A DNA stretch of 64,000 nucleotides. Source: Lucifuga dentata. Taxonomy: Eukaryota; Chordata; Actinopteri; Ophidiiformes; Bythitidae. Location: contig VXCM01000221.1 in the NCBI GenBank assembly GCA_014773175.1, forward strand, positions 62,001 to 126,000, given 5' to 3'. Shown one piece after another: positions 13,611 to 26,760 of the stretch. How positions within the stretch are numbered: the first letter of the stretch is position 1; each line of letters starts with the position of its first letter. Position numbers and translations under genes: made by a program. The notes beneath the pieces were generated by a model. The model made no database searches. It was not told the DNA's origin and saw only the letters and a list, made by a program, of their open reading frames with translations.

Positions 13611-13690
13611 CCTCCCAATGAATGGTGGGATAGGCTTCAGCCATGTATAACACTGAAGAGGTATAGAAAATGAATGAATGTATGGATCAA
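13611..13690 (+). repeat. 3' end of a common teleost interspersed repeat
   Basis: The text GGTGGGATAGGCTTCAGCC, then GGTATAGAAAATGAATGAAT, is the usual 3' end of the repeat also seen at 17318-17610, 27600-27715 and 44687-44915. Truncated on its left. Confidence 0.55.
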
Positions 13691-16600
13691 AACTGAATGA
13701 TAAAGCTTTAATGATAAACAATTTCATAACTAAATGTATTATTGTACATAAGAACTAAACAGTATTCTCTTTCCTTTGCTTGGAAAAACAAGATGGAGTC
13801 CTTGTTAGTAACAGTCTGCAGTCTTGCTGAATTACTTTTTTGGTGAAGTTTGTGTCAAATTATGAAAATTAGGATTTTATGATAGTGCTTCACATTGAGC
13901 TCTGATTCATCCTGTTGGGATGAATCAATGTGAATTTTAAACAATAACCAACTTGTTGTAAATTGTCCAATGAGTTCTGACTAGCCTGCTACTATTACTG
14001 CTACTATTACTGCTACTATTACTGCTGCTATTACTTAAATTTCCATTCTTATGACAGTATTTAATGTAGGATATCTATTATGATGAATATTCAATTTTTA
14101 TATATAATCATTCTTTAACCATAGTCTACCTGATGTGCCAATTATTATAATGACATTAAAAATAACAGGACTGCATCAATTTACTGTTTTACAAAATTAT
14201 CAATATTATTGATATTAACATTGATTCAAATGGCCCTGTGTATACTTTCATGGTATATTTAACTTCTTAACTCAATAGGGTTTTTTTGTTTTAGTTTACA
14301 GCCACACATTTACTGTAGTTGAGTCTTCGCCTCTAATCAGCCTTGTTTCCAGCAGTAGAAAGCAGCTGTTTCAATGTCAAAAGCCGTGATAAAACCACTA
14401 AACACACCAAACTATAAACAGAAAGTTCACAAATGGTTGGTGATGAAATTCAAGCATCTAGCAAGTAATCAACCAGATATTTATATTTTTCTCAAGAGTT
14501 GGTGGAGTAAAACGAAACTAATAGGAGAGTGACCTATAATCATCAGGGAGAAACACAACTCCAGTGGGATACTAATGTTGCTCAGTGTCTGTTGAATGTG
14601 TACATACAGCAGCTACAGTAACTGTTTCTAACAGGTTAGCTATAACAACTTCATGAAATTATCATTTTGGAGTTCTTCTGTCACCTAGTCAACACAAAAC
14701 AATAAATAGCTATATAAGAATAAACCTTGTTTATTCATTCTGAGTTGAGTAAATGAACTTTATTTTCAAGCCACTGTTTCTATCTGTTGCAACAAACTTT
14801 ACATTTAGAATCATGTTTGTATGTGTATTTGACAAAAAAAAAAAAANAAAAAAAAAAAAAGAAAAAAAAAGGATGTATTCAGTTATTGTGTCTGGAAAAC
14901 CCCAGAAAGGAATCAAATGGAAAACATCAGGATTATTTCTTCACCTGCTTTTATAAAAATTACATTTTTTGCCTGCATACAAACCTGAATTATTGTACTG
15001 ATTTTGCACTTTAGTCAGAAGCCTGATAATATCTTAAAACTGCATAACTAGCATGCAGTTAAAGCCCAATCCATTCCCAGCAAAGCCAATAGGTAGTAAA
15101 GGTGTAGCATACTCCGGCACATGCACTGTGAAAAATAGGCTAAAGGCGTCATGCGTCATGTGCTCCAGCTTATACATCATCGCTAGGTGACCATGTAGCA
15201 AGCCACTGTCTGATCAATATATTATTGTACCATTTCCAAGGTACAAATTCCTGTAAAAACTCCTTTCAGACATTTTAAAAGGGAGAATTCTTTATGGAAT
15301 GACTTAAAGGAGGAAGGACATATCATATCTGTTACATCTCATAGCTATTACATTGTTACAGCCAAGGTTTTTATTAACTAAATGTGTGACAGTATTGAAC
15401 AAATTATTGTAGGAATGGGAATTCTACACCCACAATGGTGAGTAATCACATGGATTAAAAGTGGTGGGTAAAAAAAATAAGACTGATGTGTTCAAAAGCA
15501 TTCCCGTGATCTTCCAACTGATCTTCCATCCTCAGTGTCTCTCAAGAGTAAACACTCATAATCAGTGAACCACCGTCATTGACCTGCATTCACCCAGCAT
15601 AACAAAGACACTTCCCTCATTTGCTTGTTCAGACTGGGCTATTGATCTTGACAAACAACCCATCTGGGCTGTGTTGCAGTCATTCAACATATCTCTTGTC
15701 TCAGTTCTGAGTTACCTCTATCAACAGATCTCTCCTTTGCGTTGCACTGCAAACACACACCAGAGTTTTCGTTCAATGAACGAAGCTATAACAACTCACT
15801 AAGTGTTTGTTCAAGCAGAGGGTGGGGAAAAGGGAGCGAGGGAGTCAGTGAGGCTGAGGAAATGATAAATCACCAGCAAGGACTATGTGAAGCTGACAGT
15901 ATTACATCCTTGGACCGTTCCTCAGTAGGCAAGGTTAGGCTGTCTGTCGGTGGGCTGCAGCTCCTCTGAGCCTGCAGGAAAGTCAAAATTAGGCAATTAC
16001 AGGCAAATAAATCTTGTATCCCCTGACAGCAGCTTTCAGAGCCTGAGTGTAAAATGGTGTTAAGATTCAGATGGAGTGCCTGTGTGCACCAGGACATGGG
16101 AGTGCATGATGTACTCTATACATGATGAAGAAAGGTGTGATTCTTGATACCAAGAGCAGCTAAATTCTTACTGCAGTATGAACCTGACATAGTTTGGATT
16201 TGGGAAACATGGATGCACGATTAAAATCATGGTCACTTAGTGTAATTTATTCTGACCACAACCGTGTGTGGTCTGGCAGCTCAGATTACATTCCATTTGT
16301 TCTGCATGCCTTTAGACCTTGCATCAACATGCACTTTTATCTTTATAATGTATCTGGATACATATTGCATTTTAGTGCAAGGTGTAAATGGGGCCTTTCA
16401 GTCTCTGACTCCATTTAGTTAGGGTCAGTGAGTTTTTCTAAGTCATTTTTCTTGGAAGTAAGAGTATGTTTAATACATATCTTTAGTCTGTTCTTCTTTC
16501 TTCTCTTTTACACCTTCAGGTATTCCTCCAAGTGTAAAGAGCACTGAATCCAACAGGATACCAATTTCCATAATTCTTTCAGTTTCATCTTTTATATTGT

Positions 16601-17317
16601 TTCAAAATCCCTACATCTCAGGACTTCGCCAAAAATATATGCATGGACTCTTGTTGTGTGACTCAAGAGGGATCTGCTCACTGAGCTATGTGCTGTTTAT
16701 TTCTTTTAGATTACATGCACTGTAGAAACGCATGACCTGTATGTATTCTACTAGCATATCTGTGTTGAAGGTGCTCCAGTTGATATTCACCGCATGAAGT
16801 CACACCTCAGTGCTCCCGACTCCACTAGCAGACGAGGTGAGGTTAGAAATAGTGAAGATACATTTAATGATGGTGAAACAGTGGCATAGTTAGTATTCAT
16901 GAAGAGACACAACACTCCAAAGCCCACGCTGCCATGGAGGGACATGGCTGGCCAAACACGGCAGCTTGAGGTAAATGCACAGAGGTAGTTTATTATGTTT
17001 GAGAGCCATAAACATTCTGCCCTTGGCTCTTCCCTAGCAGACGGACCATGGAGGATTTTACTACTGCCATAAAGCATGTTCATCTTCTGCCTCTCCTCTT
17101 GCTTCACCTCAGTCATAACACACACACAAAAACACATACATACACAAACATGCTCACACACCCATCTCTCTCATATTTCACATCCACCTTATGCATTAAA
17201 ATGAAGAAAATAAACAGAAATGCCTTCTGTAAACGCTGTATGGTTCTCCTCAGTAGAGGTCTTCACAGTTCGTCGGAACTGAGAACTGAATGAGACCTGA
17301 CTTAAGTCGGGCCCAAG

Positions 17318-17610
17318 TTGGGGCTGGGTTGGGTCCGGGTGGCACAGAAGTTTCTGGGTTCAAATCTGACCTGGTCCTTTCTGTGTGGCATTTGCATGTT
17401 CTCCCCATGTCTGCATGGGTTCCCTCTGGGTGCTCTGGCTTCCTCCCACCTCCAGAGACTTGCGGAACAGGTGAATTGGAAACTCTAAATTGACCGTAGG
17501 TGTGAATGAGTTTGTCTGTCTCTGTGTCAGCGATAGACTGGTAACCTGTCCAGGGTGAACCCTGCCTCTCACCCAATGACTGTGGATACAGAGTCCATAT
17601 CAGCTTTGAT
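17318..17610 (+). repeat. teleost interspersed repeat (longest copy in the window)
   Basis: It contains GGGTTCAAATCTGACCTGG, TGGCATTTGCATGTTCTCCC, CTGGCTTCCTCCCACC and CGATAGACTGGTAACCTGTC, the running text of a very abundant fish repeat. The GGTTCAAATC box resembles a tRNA-type B box, but I do not assign the superfamily. Frames on either strand here are repeat sequence, not genes. Confidence 0.6.
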
Positions 17611-18954
17611 CATATGACTAAGAAAGAACTTACATTTGAAAAGTGAATGTCAAGACTTTATTGGCCTATATGGTCCCTTTCCACATATAATTTGTGTGAG
17701 TAGTGCATGAGAAGCTGAAATCACATTTCATATTGTTCCATTGTTTGTACTTAAAGATTCCCCCGAGGCTTAATACATGGTTCAAGTAATGTTACATTTT
17801 AACAGCTCTTTAGCATCATTAGCTGACAACTAAATTATACAGCACATTAATAGTGACTTGAAACATCAAAATTACGTTCCTGTCAACACTACATTAGGGC
17901 CTTGTCTTGTCTGCCATTTCGCTCAAATACATTCAAAGAGCTACAGATGTTTAGTTTTGCAGCTGTCAAGTTACAATGCCTGCTGATGTGACACTTGCTG
18001 AGGTTGGCCAAATGTGCCATGTTGCATTATATGGTTGGCTAACTGCCGTGGAAATGCAATATTTTGTCATCGTTTAGTATGATTCTGTCACGTCTGACAA
18101 GTCATAACTGCATGAGGACAAAGGATTGAATCTGGGTGGGGAAAGGTAGGTAAAGCAAGGTTGTAAATTGCACAGGGGTAGACATAAGATAACATGAATA
18201 CTTGGCAAATATAGTGCAATTCAGTGCAGTGGCTGTGTTAATATACTGTATATTAGCTTGGTAAAGTGTATAATGTTCAATAGAATGTCACACTGTGAAT
18301 CATGAATTGCATTAAACTATTCTGTTGAATCTCTGTATGTGTTTATGCTATTGTAAAAGCATACATACAATAAATTGAATTCATCTCCATTCTGCAAACT
18401 TACCTGGTCACTTAATGACTCACCTTTTGCTAGTCATTTGCTTCCAGTCTTTATAATTAAAATTAAAACACACACACATACACACATACATGGTTGTCCA
18501 TGAGAACACTGTGTTCCCACAGTGCCTCTATAATTTAAATCACACTTATTTCCTGATGCCTAAAACATAGTGAAGATGGGATGTAGTTGCTGCTGGTTAG
18601 TAGGACCTGGTTCTTTGCCAGCACCAAGTATTTCCATTATTTTTGTTTTGTGTGCACCATCTCTGGCATGGTTGTTTCTAAAATTCATACAACTCTGCTG
18701 TTATCCCTCATCTGCCGCTCTAGATGACCTGGAAGAAAACAGCGAGAAATGTGTGCTGGTACGTAAGCATTTTGTGTCCAGGTGGAAAATGCCTCTTTAA
18801 CCACTCCTCTCCATACTCAGAAACATTGAAATCTACCTTGGAAAAGAGTCGATTGAGTGTTTAGAGAGGATCTGTGTGTCTGCAAGGGGGGGATGTAATA
18901 GAACAGCTCTGGGGTGCGTTGCCTCCTGAATCACTAAATGCACAATAATCAACA

Positions 18955-18956
<2 letters not shown>
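17611..18956. other. no gene seen
   Basis: AT-rich sequence with a short CA run near 18468-18490; nothing recognised. Confidence 0.5.

Positions 18957-19029
<73 letters not shown>
18957..19029. repeat. (AC)n microsatellite
   Basis: About 73 nt of AC with two single-base interruptions. It abuts a TTAA MITE fragment at 19031. Confidence 0.95.
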
Positions 19030-19030
<1 letters not shown>

Positions 19031-19031
<1 letters not shown>

Positions 19032-19167
19032 TGTGCATACGTGTTAGAAGGCAAAATATTGAATTTCAAGGTGGGTGCATCACCTGAACATTTGATTTTG
19101 AAAGATTAAGGGATTTGAAAAAAAACAAACAGGAAAAGTAAAAAAAGCTTTAATGTTTTGAAAATTA
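19031..19167 (+). mobile_element. fragment of the TTAA MITE family (3' internal part)
   Basis: The sequence GCAAAATATTGAATTTCAAG, then GGATTTGAAAAAAAACAAAC, matches the right half of the family, especially the copy at 38703-38960 read inversely. Both ends are missing. Confidence 0.6.
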
Positions 19168-20590
19168 CACACATATACAGTATACACACACACACAGACA
19201 CACACTTTAGCTTTCCTTTGCTAATGAAAAAGAATTTCACTGCTATTTATGTATTTGTTGCTCTTTAAGCTTGCTGTTTGATTTAAGATGCTGTTTGATT
19301 TATAACTTATAACTAACTTAACATGCAAGATGTCATATTGGAAAACAAAAAAATATGAAGAGTGGTGATGAGCTGAGGAACATGAGTGATCATACGTACA
19401 TCATTTTGTAATAAAGCAATTAAGATAAATTTAGAACACAAGATGTATGCAATTTGGCAGAAGTTCACCAAATTGCAGCTTTTTCATTTCACTTTAGTAA
19501 TTGTTATATTGATTGATACGTGATTGGTTCAAAATGCCAGTCGCAGCATTTACACAGTATGTACCTTGTAAAGTTCAACCACTAGGATGCCTCATAAATG
19601 TAATTTCTAAGGCCATTTGGTAATGGGCTGCTGCTAGCAACCAGAACACCTTTTGGTTTTGTGATGTGGTAACTAAGGTGATTATGCACTTCAAAACAAA
19701 ATTTTTGATTCTCAGAATCTCTTGTCAGAACCTTGCAGTTATGATTCAGTAGCAGCTGAGGAATGAGGTCTGTACAAAGGACAACAAATAAATTTACTCA
19801 CACTGAAGCCTGTACATTTTTAAACCATTTTGCCAGTCTGTGTTTAATGATGCAGATTTCTTGGATTTGAAAAAACTGCAGTATTTTATAGGACTAAATT
19901 ACCTTACTCAACCTTACTCTTTTTTTTTTTAATCAGTTGTTTCTCCAAGATCAGTGAGTGAAAACACATAAAAGAACTCAGAATTTAACTGTAAGAAATT
20001 TATTTTGACAAGCGCACTTTGCATGCAACTCTTCAGAAGTATAACATTATTGTTAAGGTTCCACATTCAGTTAACAAAGGTCAAATAATTAAGTACCTCT
20101 TATGAGTTTATTATTTTCACATTTTCATTCCCTTTTGAAATGGGAATATTCATATATTATACCATTATGAATGGTATAATGTATGAATAGCCTAAATGTC
20201 ATTCAGTGTCTTTTTTCTCAGATTTTTGAATAATATTAATCACACTAAACTTACTGCTGAAGCAAGTTTAAAAGAAGGGAGAAAAGTTTAAAATAATAAT
20301 TGCGAGTAATTTTGCATTCATGTGTACTTTGGTAATTTTATCGTAAATTGTATGCTAACAAGCTTAGTCTGTCCATTAGCTGAGTCTTTCTGTTAGTGAT
20401 TGTTTGTTATAATAGCCCAATGTTCTGTAACTTTGATCAGGAGGTTTAGAGTGACAGGTTATTTTAATTTATTTTAGGTTAGGACATCCTGTATGCAACC
20501 ATACACGCCACCTTGTATTGTAGAAAGTAAATAGGAGCGTATGATATGGTGAATCAGAGAAATAATGCTATTGGTTAGGAATAATCTATG
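19168..20590. other. no gene seen
   Basis: AT-rich, no recognised repeat or coding block. Confidence 0.5.
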
Positions 20591-20810
20591 ACCAATTCAA
20601 GAGTTAATCACCGCACACCAGGAAGCTTCATATCTTCTTTAATTTCTCAAATTTATTTGTGTTTTGCCACAAGCTCGGTCGGGTCAGAACCTGACAAAGC
20701 TTGTGGCGAAATGCGTTGTTCGCGCTAGTTACACTTGAGCTCTAATAAATTTGAGAAGTTAAAGAAGATATGAGGCCTCCTGGTGTGCGGTGATTAACTC
20801 TTGAATTGGT
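20591..20810. repeat. long inverted repeat with hammerhead-like core (Penelope-type relic?)
   Basis: Arms 20591-20657 and 20744-20810 are 67 nt each and nearly perfect reverse complements (about 3 mismatches). The centre holds CTGACAAAGCTTGTGGCGAAA (20691-20711), which resembles the CUGANGA-stem II-GAAA core of the hammerhead ribozymes carried by Penelope-like elements, with G8 replaced by A. The left half contains an inverted, more decayed version (reverse of GCCACAAGCTCGGTCGGGTC). An active ribozyme is unlikely. Confidence 0.6.
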
Positions 20811-20846
20811 GAGCCTGTTTTCATGAGCACCTGAGAAGGTACACTC

Positions 20847-21645
20847 CAGGGGCAGAGCTAGGGGTGGGCTTATGGGGTTTAAGCCCTAGATGTTTTCCAC
20901 AAAGCCCCAAATCTTTTTTTAATAGTGTTGTTTTGAATTTTCTGTAACTTTTTTGCAACTGTGTCCCTACCAATATTTGTAACAATCTCAAACAATCTTG
21001 TCACTTAAAGTGAAGTGGAGCCAATCAGATCTATGCAGAGCTCCCAGGTTTGTGTGTAAAAAACAGCTGCTCTGACTGGGTGAGAAAGTGTGTTCTGTGA
21101 TACCTGCTGACCTGGCAACCCGCAGTCAGTCTGTCTGCTCCTTAGATGTGCCTGTGAAAGCAATTTACAGCAGCGAATTTGGTAAATAATTATAGTTTAA
21201 TGATTAAACATCACAGAATTCAGTTCATGTTGCTCATCTGAAAAAAAATAAATAAATAAAAAAGCCCCTACCAATGTTGAAACCAAACCTACAACCTCGT
21301 TTGTAATTATCCAAATTCATTGTCAAAGTGGAACCACAGTGTTGTGAATGGACTGATCGGATCAAATTGGTGGGGGGAACAGACATAACGCACCATATAG
21401 CTCTGCTGTTTAGATCGTTTTTAAGGTTTTCATTTAAAAAGATTTTTACCTTCATATACAATAATTATACTTGTTAAAAGATATGACATGATTTGTTGCA
21501 TTTCTTAAACAGATATATCAAAATTTATATTTAGCTCTGGTAGATATAAAATAGCTTTGGTAGATAGCCAAAACTACTTTATGCCTGGATTTTGCAGAGA
21601 TCTGGAATAAGCCCTGGATCTCCATTAACCCTAGATCCATCCCTA
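20847..21645. mobile_element. non-autonomous hAT element, 0.8 kb, with 8-bp target duplication
   Basis: Flanks are exact copies of GTACACTC (20839-20846 and 21646-21653). The ends are CAGGGGCAGAGCTAGGGGT and, inverted, TAGGGATGGATCTAGGGTT, matching at 13 of 19 positions. No transposase. Confidence 0.75.
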
Positions 21646-22495
21646 GTACACTCCATGTAGACTGTGCACAGAGCAACTCTTCTAACTTTTAGGGATAATC
21701 TATGTTTGATTATCTGTGTAATCAGTAAACAATTTGCATCATCATTGCAATGTTGAACTGTCATGGTAGATGAACTTTAGAGTAGTTTGCATTCAGCACT
21801 ATCCTTCCCAGTCCTCATACATTTCCTCAATTAAATTTGCGCTATTAAATTTTAAAATCTGAACCATTTCTGAATACTTTTTGAGTCACTGAATTCTTGT
21901 CAAATAATTTCAACTTCAGCAATGCATAACTGCCTTTTGTCTGTCAGTCACATAATTGGTTTTTGGTGCTCCAAGTTGAACCCTTTTTGAACTCTGATTT
22001 TTAAGTGTTCCGCCATCCAACATTATAGTCATGTTTCTGCTCAGAGTTGACCCCATCCTATCACACATTCACATCCCGCTGGAAGGCATACTGTGGCTGC
22101 TAGCCATTAGTCTCACTGTTTGTAGCCACTTCTGAGGGTTGGACTGATGCTTTGTAGAGATAGCCCACCCTTTGAAGCCCTCTCCTCCTGCCAGTGTTCT
22201 CAAGGGTGATGTTCATGGTGATGACTTTGGCTGTGCAGTTATGCTTGTGGAGAAAGGTTAATGCCAGTTCAAGTACTGGCAGACAACGTGACAGTTCAGA
22301 GAAAATCCAGCACTTACTTCTATATCTTTTATATTTCTACAAAAGCCACTAAAAGAAATGAGAAGTCATTTCTGTGTGAATACATTATGTGTGAGGGTTA
22401 TGTCATAAAAAATAAACACGACTGGGGAATTCCATATTGTGACAATGCATCTCTTAAGAATGGACCTCAATAGAAAGAATAGTTTTCTTTTTTTA

Positions 22496-23294
22496 CAGTT
22501 TTTCCCCAATCGTTTAAACACATTTCCTGAAACAATAGTTCAATTTTTCAAAACTCTAAACACAAAACTGAAAAGAGTTAACCATTTCATCAAAACTCCA
22601 CAAATCTCTTGCAAAATGAAACACTGCACTCAAACCATGTTCTTGCTTCTCAAAACTAATTCTTTCCACCAAAACGATACACAGCTATCATCAAGAGATT
22701 CTACAGAGCATCAATAAAACACTGGTGTGATAAATTTAAAACATGTATATCTGTTTACATATGTTTTGGCTTCATGAGGCCATGTTACATATTCAAATAT
22801 ATAAAACTGTGAAGAAATTGTTTCCTGTTTCTTGTTTTCTTTTAACATTTAGGGGGGTGTTTTGTCCCAAATAGGTTGAAAATTTATGTTACATACAGTA
22901 TATAGTGTTGCCATATTGTAGAACAATACTGTGAATATATCATATAAATATTGCATTGGCACAATCACTGTATCAGAATAGGATATAATGCACATTTGTC
23001 TGTCCAATGAGCTCCAACTGAGCTAAACTCACAGCAGCTTCCAGAGTCGTATGTAAACTTGTAGTTGATGCTGCAGCGTTGTTACAGAGTTCTGAGATAC
23101 ACAAATGTTGCCTATTTTGGCAAAACTCCCAGAAATTACACTGATAAGTAAAATGAAAAACACTACAGTAAGAACATGTTTAGACTGTCTTTCTGGGTAT
23201 GTAATAATGAAATAAGTGCACAAGTACAAAAAGCTAACAAAGCAAATTTATTTGTTATGTAATACAGTAAAATGTTCAGCTGACTGAACTGACT

Positions 23295-23329
<35 letters not shown>

Positions 23330-23754
23330 GCAGGGTCACAAAAAATAAAAATATTAAATGCTGTGAAACATATCTACATGTAAATCAGTCCTCTTCCTCT
23401 TTCTGTCTGTTCTCTATACGACTCCATTTTTTTCCCAACACAGCAGAGGTCACCTGATGCCTCTTTATCCTCTGATACATGATCTTGCCAATTGAGTTTG
23501 AACAGGTGAGAAGTGAGACTAATTGATAATTAGGGTATGGCATTTGTGTTTTCCAGGTGAACAAACTGTGCTAAATGATGTGATTTGTGTTTAGAATTTT
23601 GCAAATATGTGATTTAGAATTTCTATGTGAGTGAAAACAATGGAATTGTGCTTAGAATTTAGCAGTCTGGAGTCTAGTTGAAACATGAGCTTCCAGTTTT
23701 CAGAATTGTGTGCATAGTTTCCATTTTTTGTGTGTATACAATGGAGAAAAACTG
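22496..23754. mobile_element. Tc1/mariner-type element, TA flanks, 1.26 kb
   Basis: Left end CAGTTTTTCCCCAATCG, right end inverted CAGTTTTTCTCCATTG, each flanked by TA (22494-22495, 23755-23756). Subterminal A/T-rich motifs resemble each other in inverse. An A-run of about 30 lies at 23297-23325. A minus-strand frame of 66 codons (23229-23029) shows no certain transposase motif, so it is probably non-autonomous. Confidence 0.65.
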
Positions 23755-23756
23755 TA

Positions 23757-26700
23757 ATAATGTTTTAAAGCACAGTAAGGAATTGCTGCAGTTTGGGAGT
23801 TGCTGCTGCTACAATATGTGATACTTTAACCAGATAAATCATATACCACAAAAAGATTTTCTTTTATAAAGTAGTTATTTGTCTTTAACATTCACTTGTT
23901 ACACAATAACCTAGAGGAATAAATAAATTAATTTCAAGTACAACTTACAAATAATACAAAACTCAAAACTGCAGTAGATAAATCTATACTGCGTACACTT
24001 TTAAAATCAGCACAAAAGAGCCCACAGAGCTGCTATGCATAAATGTGTGGCATTTAGCATGTGTGGGAAGGTTTTCAGTATTTGGACTGTAAAAAGCACT
24101 GGCTCATCAGCTGAAAAGCAAAAGAAGCAGCAGGTGTGTGCCTGTTGCTAGGCAGCAAAGAAAAATTTTTCAAAGGCACAGCTGAAGACAAGGCCCAAAT
24201 AACATTTCAAAATAACACCAAAAGAATAATCATCTTTTCTAACACTTTAAATGAAGAACAGACTGTAAATACAAGTGGCACCCAAAGCAAAGCAGCAAAA
24301 TCCTGTAAAGCTGCAACAAAGGAAGCAGAATATCTGTCTGCATTAAGTTTTGTTTTCATTATATTAAAAACTGTAGCTTCCTAACTTTAACAGAGTTGTT
24401 CATGATCATTAATATATCAGAGCTGTTAAAAATGAAAGAAACAAAAATCTGTTTTTGCCTAAACAAAAGTCATATCTAGTAACCTATCACTTAACCCTAA
24501 TCAAGGGCTCATCCATATTTCCGACCCCTTTGCCCCTCTATTTGTATGTTCGAGTGGAGGGTTCGCCATATTAAGGTCTGGCCCAGACCAGTTATGGCGG
24601 AGATAAAGTGGACAATAAAAGCCTTCCAACAGCGAGTCTGCACCTGTCCGGACATCTCATAATCCACTAGCCCTGAACAACCGCGGAAAAATCATACAAA
24701 TTTTAATTTTTAATAATGATACTTCAGGTACCCAAAGCTTTCTACAGAATGTGACAGTTAAAAAAAAAAAAATCACTCAGCCCTACATTCACTTCACTTT
24801 TATCAATTAGACATTAATTAAAAATGTAGCATCCATTAGTTGGCATACAATGTGTTTTGTGGTTTAAGTTCCACATATGCAAGGAAATAGTGCATAAAAT
24901 AACACAACAGCTGGCTGAGTGAGTCATCGTCTACAAGTACCTATGGAGACAGACATTTTCCGTTTATGGCAGAGAGGTTAAGTGTGATCCAATCTTTAAC
25001 ATGTTTAATTGGAACCTCCTTAGCACCCTCTACAGCTGCAAGTGTGTTTTCATGTGGAATAATAAAGGGGTAATGGGTAGGGAGCAGTATGGGACAGGCC
25101 AATGTTTGTTGTTGACTTGTTCACAGCTAATGGTTGCTTAAAAAATTAAGTCCATGGCTATTATATAATGTTGTAATATATGTAATATAGTTTAGCTTTA
25201 ATTAACATTCAGCCACTTAGTGGTCCATATTTGGACTGTTATAATTTTTATAACTTTATGCCATTATTGGTTTATTAGCATGTCCAAATTGAAGACTGGC
25301 AGAAAACAGCACAGAAGAAATGATGTGAAACAGTTTCTGAGGCTGAACCAGACTAATGACACTGTATCTTTATCTTCGATCTATAATTACAGTTTCTCTT
25401 TGTCTGTGGCAGCAATATCTCTGGAACCCAGCACTGTATGAAGTTGAAATTTGACAGGTTCATTGCTCAGGACCTAAGGACGTGCAGTGTCGCATGTGAA
25501 GTTGTTTGGATGAGCTGTGACGGTAAAAAGTAGTCTACATGTGGCAGGATATGCTCTGGGTGTGGCGGCATATGCTTTGCTCCATGGGCACTAATGGCAG
25601 GCTGCAGTGCACACCATAAAGTCCAGCCTGGTCCAAACATGCTCCGGGTACAACGGCAGGATCCTCTCCGGGTGCAGCAGCATATATGTTCTGCTCCATG
25701 GGCATTTTATGGCAGGCTGTGGCGCAAACCATAAAGTCCAGCCCGGTCAGAACAGGCACATTTTCAAAGGGCACTGCACTAGTGGACCTTAATGCACTGA
25801 ACCACAAGGACAGCCAAGTTGTCAATACTGTTTATAAAAATCCTATTAAGCATTCATTCTGTTTGAGAAAGGTGCCCTTTATGTTAGCTGCTGTACATTT
25901 AAAAGGTCAGATCATCAAAATGGCCACAAAGTGCCAATAAATATCAACGTATGCACAAACAAACAAACTCTCAGATGATTAATAATCATAGAATTTCTTC
26001 AGGTAATTGATTAATCAAATTTTTCTTCTAGTAACGTTGGCCAGTAACATATAAATGCAGTTTGCAAATTTAAAGACCAATACACATATAATTGTTGTCC
26101 CTGTGTAGCAAGTAATAGCTCAATAACTATAAAAATACAATAAAAACAAATAATTGCCTAAAATGTCATTGTCAACTGTAACGATTGATAAATCAATTAA
26201 TCAAATAAGACAGGGCACCTCTAAACTGTGTCACTAATTATTTATGTATTATAAGACTGATAACTGATTTAAAAAAAACAATTAGAGAAAAGAGATTAAA
26301 TATTAAAACTATATTTTTGTGTTCTTGAAAGATGTTTCCGATTATTTTCTCCCAGGCTTTATTCCAGCTTTTTGGCTTTTTCCTGTCGGGAGTTTTCACG
26401 GGTTGTGCGGGTGTGTGCTAAGAAGAAGCACTGCCTGCAGCTGAACATATGAAAAGCTCCACAGCAATGCTAGTGACTACATTCTGAACACAATCATTAC
26501 AAAAAAGACACAAAATGACTGGATTTACCCTTTATGTGTTGAACGTGAGCATCAAATTCCTCAACCATATTACAGGGGAAAATACATCCTCATGCACAAA
26601 AGACATGCTAAAGGTTCTCATGAACTTTACCGTGATTTAGTAATCATGCATCATGATTGTTTTTTGTGTTTAATCTGCTATATTTCAGAAATACAGTAAG

Positions 26701-26760
26701 TATTTAAATATTCTATTTTTTCACAATTGTGTATGCACCATGGTAGAATGTCACAGACGC
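23757..26760. other. no gene seen apart from the tandem duplication
   Basis: The GC-richer block at about 24500-24690 may be part of a dispersed repeat. The rest is AT-rich; the 112-bp tandem pair is listed separately. Confidence 0.45.
25541..25764 (+). repeat. imperfect tandem duplication, 112-bp unit
   Basis: Two units at 25541-25652 and 25653-25764 share GGCAGGAT, a CTCTGGGTG/CTCCGGGTG block, GCTCCATGGGCA and ACCATAAAGTCCAGCC at a constant offset of 112. Divergence of roughly 15-20% by eye indicates an old duplication. Open frames on both strands here follow from the repeat and show no known protein. Confidence 0.75.

Larger units (their letters stand above)
10821..17317. other. no gene seen; scattered simple repeats
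   Basis: Includes a GT run near 12795-12820, a (TACTGC)n-like tract at 13988-14035, the short repeat at 13611-13690, and an A-run with an N at 14847. I found no coding signal I could defend. Confidence 0.5.

Noticed and set aside
13988..14035. CRISPR-like regular repeat (CTACTATTACTG)
   Set aside because: A short degenerate trinucleotide-type tandem in vertebrate DNA; no spacers.
16787..17161. 124-codon minus-strand frame
   Set aside because: The start is microsatellite-derived (alternating CV) and the rest matches no family I know; no supporting context.
23029..23229. minus-strand 66-codon frame inside the TA-flanked element as transposase
   Set aside because: A weak helix-turn-helix look only; no DDE motif is visible, so not called.
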